A DNA stretch of 5,352 nucleotides from CAVPGH01 sp046726955 (GTDB lineage: Bacteria > Acidobacteriota > Vicinamibacteria > Fen-336): the NCBI GenBank assembly GCA_046726955.1, contig JBKPBQ010000251.1, forward strand, positions 1 to 5,352. Direction: 5' to 3'. A program made the translations under genes and the position numbers. The notes beneath the pieces are model-generated. The model made no database searches, had not been told where the DNA came from, and saw nothing but the letters and a program-made list of their open reading frames with translations. Positions 1-4,822 of this stretch are shown here, in pieces (position 1 is the stretch's first letter; each line of letters begins with the position of its first letter).

Positions 1-107
1 CCGCGGCGCCGGCGGCGGGAACGCCGCCCGCGACTCCCGCGCCGTCGACGCCTCCGCCCGCGACGCCCCCCGTCACTCCCCCGCCGGCGACCCCGGCGGG
101 AGCGTGA
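1..107 (+). CDS. C-terminal Pro/Ala/Thr-rich tail of an upstream protein (probably NuoI), 5'-truncated
   Basis: An open frame reads in from the left edge (complete codons from position 3) and ends at TGA 105-107, 4 nt before the nuoJ start. The 34 visible residues are almost only Ala, Pro and Thr, with the unit PPPAT occurring twice and a PPAT variant before them. No catalytic domain is visible, so the sequence itself does not identify the protein. From the standard nuo order (H-I-J-K), the gene directly upstream of nuoJ is most likely nuoI, the ferredoxin-like subunit carrying two 4Fe-4S clusters. If so, this is an unstructured extension beyond its conserved core, since E. coli NuoI has no such tail. 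The codons are very GC-rich, so the tail could be a product of base-composition bias. The identity is inference; that the frame is coding is moderately supported by the tight spacing to nuoJ. Confidence 0.55.
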   Translation, partial: AAPAAGTPPATPAPSTPPPATPPVTPPPATPAGA

Positions 108-111
108 TCCG

Positions 112-612
112 ATGACGGTCGGCGACGCCGTCTTCTACGTCCTCGCCGTCATCACCGTGGGCTCGGCCGCGGTCGTCGTGCTCGCCCGCAGCCTCATCTA
201 CAGCGCCTTCGCGCTCCTCTTCACGTTCTTCGGCGTGGCCGGGCTCTACGTGCTGCTCGGGGCCGACTTCCTGGCCGCGACGCAGCTGCTCATCTACGTG
301 GGCGGGATCCTGGTGCTGCTCCTCTTCGGCGTGATGCTCACGCACAAGCTCTACGACCTCGACCTCCGGAGCGAGGTCACGCAGTTCTGGCCCGGGGTGT
401 TCATCGCCGCCGGCCTCTTCGTCGTGCTCTTCGCGACGGCGAGACGGACGGAATGGATGACCGCGACGCCGCGGCCGCCCGCCCCCACCACCGAAGCCAT
501 CGGCAAGATGTTCCTGGGACAGTTCCTGCTCCCGTTCGAGGCGGCTTCCGTCCTCCTGCTCGTGGCCCTCATCGGCGCGGCCATGATCGTCCGCCGGAAG
601 AAGGAGGCCTGA
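112..612 (+). CDS. nuoJ: NADH-quinone oxidoreductase subunit J
   Basis: This 166-residue polytopic inner-membrane protein is a subunit of the Complex I membrane arm, near the quinone-chamber end, where it helps pass conformational change or protons to the antiporter-like subunits. About five hydrophobic segments are visible, at roughly residues 5-25, 29-49, 54-77, 94-110 and 143-161. The family's best-conserved stretch is at residues 50-76, including GADFLAATQ and YVGGILVL. This is the third helix, which carries the pi-bulge region and the conserved Tyr (Y62 here, Tyr59 in E. coli). The loop between helices 4 and 5 (residues 111-130) is rich in Pro and Thr. Length matches the family (about 160-185 residues). 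The ATG at 112 has GGGAG at 98-102 and lies 4 nt after the preceding stop. The stop TGA at 610-612 shares its last base with the nuoK start, so the two are probably translationally coupled. Confidence 0.95.
   Translation: MTVGDAVFYVLAVITVGSAAVVVLARSLIYSAFALLFTFFGVAGLYVLLGADFLAATQLLIYVGGILVLLLFGVMLTHKLYDLDLRSEVTQFWPGVFIAAGLFVVLFATARRTEWMTATPRPPAPTTEAIGKMFLGQFLLPFEAASVLLLVALIGAAMIVRRKKEA
601..607 (+). promoter_or_regulatory. Shine-Dalgarno site for nuoK
   Basis: AAGGAGG, a near-complete anti-16S match, lies inside the last codons of nuoJ, 4 nt before the ATG at 612. It fixes the nuoK start over the in-frame upstream extension, which has no family similarity. Confidence 0.8.
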
Positions 613-917
613 TGATCGGCCTGGGCCACTACCTCGCGGTCTCCGCCGCGCTCTTCTCGCTGGGGATGCTGGGCGTCCTCACCCGCCGCAACGCGGTGAA
701 CGTGCTCATGGGGATCGAGCTCATCCTGAACTCGGCCAACATCAACCTCGTCGCCTTCTCCCGCTTCGGCGCCGGCAACCTCAACGGGCAGCTCTTCGCC
801 GTGTTCGTGATCGTGATCGCGGCGGCGGAGGTGGCGGTGGCCCTCGCCATCGTGCTCACGCTCTACAGGCTGCGCCGCACCCCGAACCTGGACGAGGCGG
901 ACGTCCTCAAGGGCTGA
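612..917 (+). CDS. nuoK: NADH-quinone oxidoreductase subunit K
   Basis: This is the small three-helix Complex I membrane subunit homologous to MrpC and mitochondrial ND4L. It contributes to the proton path between the quinone chamber and the antiporter-like subunits. The 101 residues match the family length (about 100). The protein opens with MIGLGHYL, and three hydrophobic helices lie at about 3-22, 29-50 and 60-84. Two buried acidic residues needed for proton transfer in E. coli are present: Glu36 in GIEL (helix 2) and Glu73 in AAEVA (helix 3, equivalent to E. coli Glu72). The start ATG overlaps the nuoJ stop by one base and has a strong Shine-Dalgarno. An open frame continues upstream to about 453 but is only an out-of-frame reading of nuoJ. 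The gene ends 1 nt before nuoN, not before nuoL as in most nuo operons. Confidence 0.96.
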   Translation: MIGLGHYLAVSAALFSLGMLGVLTRRNAVNVLMGIELILNSANINLVAFSRFGAGNLNGQLFAVFVIVIAAAEVAVALAIVLTLYRLRRTPNLDEADVLKG

Positions 918-918
918 C

Positions 919-2418
919 ATGCAGCAGGTGACCCAGAGCCTCGCCCTCTTCCGCCCGGAGCTGGCGCTCGGCGTCGGCCTCCTCCTGGTCGTGCTCGTGG
1001 ACTCGATCGGGGGGCGCTGGCGGAATCCCGTCAACCGCTTCCTCACCGTGGCCACCTTCGTGGCCGCGCTCGTCCTCGCGCTCGACCTGCAGTCGCGGGG
1101 ACCGTCGACCGCGATCTGGAGCGGGATGCTCGTCGTCGATCCCCTGGGGCTCTTCTTCAAGGTGCTGCTCATCGTGGCCTCGCTCCTCACCGTGCTCCTC
1201 TTCACGTTCGACAACTCGAAGGAGCTCCACGGCCTCGGCCAGGGCGAGTTCTACGCGCTCCTGATCGCCGTCACCTTCTCGAACCTCCTCCTCGCCACCT
1301 CCAACGACATCGCGATGCTCTACCTCGCGCTGGAGATGGTCTCGCTCACGTCCTACGTGATGGTCGCGTACATGAAGGGCGACCGGATGTCGAACGAGGC
1401 CTCGCTGAAGTACATCCTCTTCGGCGCCGTCTCCACGGGGGGCATGCTCTACGGCCTGTCGCTCCTCTACGGGCTGACGGGCACCACGAGCCTCCCCGCG
1501 ATCCAGGAGTTCCTGGCCGGCGGCCTCTCCCCCGCCAACCAGCGGGCGGTCTACCTGATCTCTCTCTTCATCTTCGCGGGGTTCGGGTTCAAGGTCGCGG
1601 CCGTGCCCTTCCACTTCTGGTGCCCGGACGTCTACCAGGGCGCGCCCACCCCCGTCACCGCGTTCCTCTCCGTCGCGCCCAAGGCCGCGGGCTTCGCGAT
1701 CATGCTCCGCTTCTTCTTCGGTGGCTTCGCCGTGCCCGGCGACTCCCCCTGGGACCTCTCGGGCACGATCGACTGGCCGCAGGTGCTGATGGTCATCTCC
1801 GTCCTCACGATGACGCTGGGCAACGTGGCCGCCCTCACCCAGACGAACATGAAGCGGCTCCTCGCCTACTCCTCGATCGCCCACGCCGGCTACAACAAGA
1901 TGGGGGTCGTCGCGCTCTCGGAGAACGGGGCGCGGGGCATGATGGTCTACCTCCTCGCCTACCTCTTCATGAACCTCGGGGCCTTCTTCGTGGTGACGCT
2001 CGTCCACGCCCACGACGGGAGCTTCGACCTCCGCGACTACCCGGGACTCTCACGGAGGGCGCCGCTGCTCACGCTGGCCATGGCCGTCTTCCTGCTGTCG
2101 CTCGTGGGGATCCCGCCCTTCGTGGGCTTCATGGGCAAGCTCTACGTCTTCGCGGCGATCATCGAGCAGGGGCCGGCCTACTACTGGTTCGCGGTGGTGG
2201 GAGCGATCAACGCCGCGATCGCCGCCTACTACTACTTCCGGATCCTCAAGACGATGGTCATCGACGCGGGCAACGAGACCAAACCCCCGCTGCGCCTGCC
2301 CGCGCTCGACACGGCCTGGGTCGTTCTCCTCGCCCTCGCGAACGTCCTGCCCCTCTTCTTCTGGGGACGCGTCGAGCAGTGGGCGCGGGGCGCCCTCACG
2401 CTCTACGCGGGGCGGTAG
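919..2418 (+). CDS. nuoN: NADH-quinone oxidoreductase subunit N
   Basis: This is one of the three antiporter-like proton-pumping subunits of Complex I, related to Mrp antiporter subunits. At 499 residues it is close to E. coli NuoN (485), with about 14 hydrophobic segments. Identity as N, not L or M, rests on the block WCPDVYQGAPTPVTAFLSVA (residues 234-253), typical of NuoN, and on the absence of the long C-terminal lateral helix of NuoL. The expected ionisable residues of the half-channels are present: Glu139 in LALEMVS (E. coli Glu133), Lys225 in GFKVAAVPFHFW (Lys217), Lys255 in APKAAGF (Lys247) and Lys407 in FMGKLYVF (Lys395). The conserved NMKRLLAYSSIAHAGY segment is at 310-325 but is followed by NKMG, where hydrophobic residues are more usual. 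The start ATG 919 lies 1 nt after the nuoK stop, with AAGGG at 909-913. Active-site residues are intact, so it looks functional. Confidence 0.96.
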   Translation: MQQVTQSLALFRPELALGVGLLLVVLVDSIGGRWRNPVNRFLTVATFVAALVLALDLQSRGPSTAIWSGMLVVDPLGLFFKVLLIVASLLTVLLFTFDNSKELHGLGQGEFYALLIAVTFSNLLLATSNDIAMLYLALEMVSLTSYVMVAYMKGDRMSNEASLKYILFGAVSTGGMLYGLSLLYGLTGTTSLPAIQEFLAGGLSPANQRAVYLISLFIFAGFGFKVAAVPFHFWCPDVYQGAPTPVTAFLSVAPKAAGFAIMLRFFFGGFAVPGDSPWDLSGTIDWPQVLMVISVLTMTLGNVAALTQTNMKRLLAYSSIAHAGYNKMGVVALSENGARGMMVYLLAYLFMNLGAFFVVTLVHAHDGSFDLRDYPGLSRRAPLLTLAMAVFLLSLVGIPPFVGFMGKLYVFAAIIEQGPAYYWFAVVGAINAAIAAYYYFRILKTMVIDAGNETKPPLRLPALDTAWVVLLALANVLPLFFWGRVEQWARGALTLYAGR

Positions 2419-2420
2419 CC

Positions 2421-2426
2421 GGGAGG
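2421..2426 (+). promoter_or_regulatory. Shine-Dalgarno site for the pyrophosphatase gene
   Basis: GGGAGG lies between the nuoN stop (TAG 2416-2418) and the TTG at 2431, with a 4-nt gap. The nuoN stop is in the same frame, so the start must lie in the 12 nt after it or later. This site makes TTG 2431 the natural choice; the next in-frame ATG (codon 37) would remove part of the catalytic core. Confidence 0.75.
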
Positions 2427-2430
2427 CCGT

Positions 2431-3102
2431 TTGGCGGACCCCATCGTCCCCGCGCTGGGCTTTCTCTTCGTCTCGCATCCCTGGCACGGCGTCCCCATCG
2501 GGGAGAACGCCCCGGACCGCGTGACCGTGTACGTCGAGATGGTCCCCACGGACACGGTGAAGTACGAGCTCGACAAGAAGACGGGCCTCCTCACCGTGGA
2601 CCGTCCGCAGAAGTACTCGAACGTCCCGCCCAGCCTCTACGGCTTCGTGCCGCGGACGCTCTGCGCGGAGTCGGTGGCGGCCCTCTTCGCGGAGCAGACG
2701 GGCCGCAAGGACCTCGTGGGAGACATGGACCCGCTCGACATCTGCGTCATCACCGAGAAGCACATCGCGCACGGCAACATCCTCGTGCAGGCGGAGCCCG
2801 TGGGCGGGCTCCGGATGCTCGACGGCAACGAGGTGGACGACAAGGTCGTGGCCGTCCTCCACGGAGACGCGGTGTACGGCGACGTGCGCGAGATCTCCGA
2901 GCTCTCCCCGCTCCTCCTCGACCGCCTGCGCCACTACTTCCTCACGTACAAGCAGGGCCCCGACGAGGCCCACCGCTCCTGCGAGATCACGCACGTGTAC
3001 GGCCGGGCCCAGGCTCACACGGTGATCGCCCGGAGCCAGCTCGACTACGAGAAGCGGTTCGGCGACCTCGCCGCCGCGCGGACCGCGATCGAGAAGCGCT
3101 GA
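2431..3102 (+). CDS. ppa: Inorganic pyrophosphatase, family I (soluble)
   Basis: This cytoplasmic enzyme hydrolyses diphosphate to two phosphates with Mg2+, driving PPi-releasing biosyntheses. It has 223 residues and a TTG start. Against the E. coli enzyme (176 residues), every main active-site residue can be matched: Glu36 (E20), Lys44 and Glu46 in VKYEL (K29, E31), Arg58 (R43), Tyr70 (Y55), Asp98, Asp100 and Asp103 in DMDPLD (D65, D67, D70), Asp131 and Asp136 (D97, D102), Lys138 (K104), and Tyr173-Lys174 (Y141-K142). The extra length comes from an N-terminal extension of about 16 residues and about 18 added residues between Tyr70 and Asp98, plus a modified C-terminus. The metal-binding signature has Met99 where Ser, Gly, Asp or Asn is usual. 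The gene is 12 nt behind nuoN, so it is probably co-transcribed with the nuo genes. Function is secure; the symbol is by family. Confidence 0.93.
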   Translation: MADPIVPALGFLFVSHPWHGVPIGENAPDRVTVYVEMVPTDTVKYELDKKTGLLTVDRPQKYSNVPPSLYGFVPRTLCAESVAALFAEQTGRKDLVGDMDPLDICVITEKHIAHGNILVQAEPVGGLRMLDGNEVDDKVVAVLHGDAVYGDVREISELSPLLLDRLRHYFLTYKQGPDEAHRSCEITHVYGRAQAHTVIARSQLDYEKRFGDLAAARTAIEKR

Positions 3103-3110
3103 GCGGCGGT

Positions 3111-3116
3111 TATACT
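3111..3116 (+). promoter_or_regulatory. Possible -10 promoter element upstream of rfbB
   Basis: TATACT (5 of 6 matches to TATAAT) stands out in a GC-rich context in the 35-nt gap between ppa and rfbB. It would place a transcription start near 3122-3124, giving a leader of about 15 nt before the TTG at 3138 that still contains the Shine-Dalgarno. No good -35 box is found about 17 nt upstream (ATCGAG at 3088-3093), and there is no TGn extension. It may mark the start of an rfbBC transcript separate from nuo-ppa. This is inference from one hexamer. Confidence 0.35.
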
Positions 3117-3127
3117 CGGGCGTTCGC

Positions 3128-3132
3128 GGAGA
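3128..3132 (+). promoter_or_regulatory. Shine-Dalgarno site for rfbB
   Basis: GGAGA, 5 nt before TTG 3138, supports this non-ATG start. The frame is open far upstream (to about 1620) without a stop, so the stop pattern does not set the start. The position of the Rossmann glycine motif (residues 8-14 from this TTG) does. Confidence 0.65.
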
Positions 3133-3137
3133 CACGA

Positions 3138-4211
3138 TTGAAGAGCTGGATCGTCACCGGAGGGGCGGGATTCATCGGGTCGGCCTTCGTCCGCCTGGCC
3201 CTGGAGCGGACGGACAACCGCATCCTCGTCGTGGACAAGCTGACGTACGCGGGCAGCCTGCTCACGCTCGAGGACGTGAAGGGGCACGACAGGTTCGCCT
3301 TCGTGCAAGCCGACATCGCCGATCGCGAGGCGATGCGGAGCCTGTTCCGTGCGCACTCTGTAGGCGCGGTACTGAACTTCGCCGCCGAGACGCACGTGGA
3401 CCGCTCGATCGACGACCCGGGCGCGTTCGTGCGCACGAACCTCGCGGGCACGTTCGAGCTCCTCGAGGCCGCGCGGATCCACCTCAAGGACCACCCGGAC
3501 CCGTCCTTCCGCTTCCTGCACGTCTCCACGGACGAGGTCTACGGGACGCTCGGCCCGACCGGGGCGTTCTCGGAGACGACACCCTACGCGCCGAACTCAC
3601 CGTACTCGGCATCGAAGGCGGGGGCCGACCACCTCGTGCGGGCCTGGTACGAGACCTATCGCCTGCCCGCGATCATCACGAACTGCTCTAACAACTACGG
3701 GCCCTTCCAGTTCCCGGAGAAGCTCATCCCCCTGATGATCCTGAACGCGACCGAAGGCAAGGCCCTTCCCATCTACGGGGACGGCGGCAACGTGCGCGAC
3801 TGGCTCTACGTCGCCGACCACTGCGAGGGCATCCTGCTCGCGCTCCAGAAGGGACGGCCCGGCGAGAAGTACAACATCGGCGGCGGCAACGAGCGCACGA
3901 ACCTGCAGGTCGTGGACGCGCTCTGCGCGATCCTCGACCGCGAGCTCCCTGCCGCGAAGAACCCCGCGCTCGGCGGGAAGAGGAGCTACTCCGAGCTCAA
4001 GAGCTTCGTGAAGGACCGCCCCGGCCACGACCGCCGCTACGCCATCGACGCCGCGAAGGCCCGGACCGAGCTCGGCTGGCGGCCGCGCCACGACTTCGAG
4101 GCCGGCCTTGCCGAGACCGTCGCCTGGTACCTGCGCAACCGCCCCTGGTGCGAAGCGGTGCAGGCGGGCCGCTACGCACGCGAGCGGCTGGGCCTGACGG
4201 AGAAGGCGTGA
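3138..4211 (+). CDS. rfbB: dTDP-glucose 4,6-dehydratase
   Basis: This cytoplasmic, NAD-dependent extended-SDR enzyme converts dTDP-D-glucose to dTDP-4-keto-6-deoxy-D-glucose. It is the second step of dTDP-L-rhamnose synthesis and the entry to other dTDP-deoxysugars. The 357 residues match the family (about 340-360). The Rossmann motif GGAGFIG is at 8-14, followed by VVDKLTYAG (31-39). NFAAETHVDRSI spans 80-91. The catalytic Thr-Asp-Glu triad specific to these dehydratases is STDEVYG (T131, D132, E133). The SDR YxxxK pair is PYSASK (Y156, K160), NNYGP is at 185-189, and the substrate-binding RPGHDRRYAID is at 294-304. No key residue is missing. The TTG start at 3138 is supported by GGAGA 5 nt before it and by placement of the glycine motif. 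The gene overlaps rfbC by 4 nt (GTGA), indicating coupled translation. The final product, rhamnose or another deoxysugar, cannot be decided from this window. Confidence 0.96.
   Translation: MKSWIVTGGAGFIGSAFVRLALERTDNRILVVDKLTYAGSLLTLEDVKGHDRFAFVQADIADREAMRSLFRAHSVGAVLNFAAETHVDRSIDDPGAFVRTNLAGTFELLEAARIHLKDHPDPSFRFLHVSTDEVYGTLGPTGAFSETTPYAPNSPYSASKAGADHLVRAWYETYRLPAIITNCSNNYGPFQFPEKLIPLMILNATEGKALPIYGDGGNVRDWLYVADHCEGILLALQKGRPGEKYNIGGGNERTNLQVVDALCAILDRELPAAKNPALGGKRSYSELKSFVKDRPGHDRRYAIDAAKARTELGWRPRHDFEAGLAETVAWYLRNRPWCEAVQAGRYARERLGLTEKA
4199..4202 (+). promoter_or_regulatory. Shine-Dalgarno site for rfbC
   Basis: GGAG (within GGAGAAGG, 4199-4206) lies in the last codons of rfbB, 5 nt before GTG 4208. 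It favours this GTG over in-frame codons further upstream, which overlap the rfbB C-terminus and lack epimerase similarity. Confidence 0.6.
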
Positions 4212-4774
4212 AGGCGATCCCCACCGCGCTCCCGGGCGTCCTCATCATCGAGCCCGACGTCCACCGCGACGCCCGCGGCTTCTTCCTCGAGACCTACCAC
4301 CAGCGCAAGTACCAGGAGATCGGCCTGCCGGGGCCGCTCGTGCAGGACAACCACTCGCACTCCGTCCGGGGCACGCTGCGAGGGCTGCACGCCCAGATCG
4401 AGCGGCCGCAGGGCAAGCTCGTCCGCGCCGTCCAGGGAGAGATGTTCGACGTGGCGGTGGACATCCGCCGCGGCTCGCCGACCTTCGGCCGCTGGGTGGG
4501 GGTCGTGCTCTCCGCGGACAACTTCCGCCAGCTCTGGATTCCCCCCGGCTTCGCCCACGGCTTCTGCGTCCTGAGCGAGCAGGTGGACGTCGAGTACAAG
4601 TGCAGCGACTTCTACAACCCGGGCGACGAGCTCACGGTGCTGTGGAGCGACCCCGAGATCGGCATCGAGTGGCCGATCCGGGAGCCGATCCTGTCCGCGA
4701 AGGACGCGGCGGCGCTTCCGCTGGCCCGGGTGATGGACCGGCTGCCCGCCCTGGACCCGGTGGGTCGGCTCTAG
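4208..4774 (+). CDS. rfbC: dTDP-4-dehydrorhamnose 3,5-epimerase
   Basis: This cupin-fold RmlC-family enzyme epimerises dTDP-4-keto-6-deoxy-D-glucose at C3 and C5 to dTDP-4-keto-L-rhamnose, using the product of the adjacent rfbB. The 188 residues from GTG 4208 match the family (about 180-185). Visible landmarks: DARGFFLETY (21-30), QDNHSHS (46-52), TLRGLH with catalytic His61 (His63 in the Salmonella enzyme), QGKLVR with Lys70, DVAVDIR (81-87), WIPPGFAHGF (110-119), VEYKC with catalytic Tyr130, and LSAKD with Asp166, the expected partner of the catalytic His. All catalytic positions are kept, which argues for a true 3,5-epimerase and not a related C3-only or ketoisomerase enzyme. The residue after His61 is Ala, where an aromatic residue (RGLHFQ/YQ) is more common. 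It ends with TAG 4772-4774, leaving 48 nt before the next gene. Confidence 0.95.
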   Translation: MKAIPTALPGVLIIEPDVHRDARGFFLETYHQRKYQEIGLPGPLVQDNHSHSVRGTLRGLHAQIERPQGKLVRAVQGEMFDVAVDIRRGSPTFGRWVGVVLSADNFRQLWIPPGFAHGFCVLSEQVDVEYKCSDFYNPGDELTVLWSDPEIGIEWPIREPILSAKDAAALPLARVMDRLPALDPVGRL

Positions 4775-4807
4775 AGGGATCCCCGAAATCTTTCCGCCGA
4801 CGTTCTC

Positions 4808-4813
4808 GAGAGG
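4808..4813 (+). promoter_or_regulatory. Shine-Dalgarno site for the DUF481 gene
   Basis: GAGAGG lies 9 nt before ATG 4823 in the 48-nt gap after rfbC (4775-4822). The rest of the gap shows no convincing promoter or terminator hairpin, only an A/T-richer patch at 4785-4793. Confidence 0.45.
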
Positions 4814-4822
4814 TAGATCGCG

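Noticed and set aside
453..611. Upstream in-frame extension of nuoK
   Set aside because: It is an out-of-frame reading of nuoJ; NuoK of normal 101-residue length starts at ATG 612 with a strong Shine-Dalgarno.
907..2013. Long reverse-strand open frame opposite nuoN
   Set aside because: Its translation is a charged, Glu/Arg/His/Gly-rich low-complexity protein typical of an antisense shadow in GC-rich DNA; the opposite strand encodes clear NuoN.
2050..3135. Long reverse-strand open frame opposite nuoN/ppa
   Set aside because: It has the same low-complexity shadow composition and no recognisable domain, and it spans two well-supported genes on the + strand.
1620..3137. Upstream in-frame extension of rfbB through nuoN and ppa
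   Set aside because: The extension is an Arg/Pro/Gly-rich out-of-frame reading of two other genes; RfbB begins with its Rossmann motif right after TTG 3138, so a giant fusion is not credible.
4148..4207. Upstream in-frame extension of rfbC from an ATG inside rfbB
   Set aside because: No epimerase similarity in these 20 codons; GTG 4208 gives the normal family length and the classic GTGA overlap.
4769..4783. Adjacent short palindromes CTCTAGAG and GGGATCCC around the rfbC stop, considered as a terminator
   Set aside because: Each is an 8-bp perfect palindrome with no loop and no following T-run, so neither forms a terminator hairpin; chance is the simpler explanation.
4791..4819. TTTCCG ... 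TAGATC (17-nt gap) as a promoter for the DUF481 gene
   Set aside because: Each box matches consensus at only 3 of 6 positions, and the -10 would end 4 nt before the start codon, leaving no room for the Shine-Dalgarno in the transcript.
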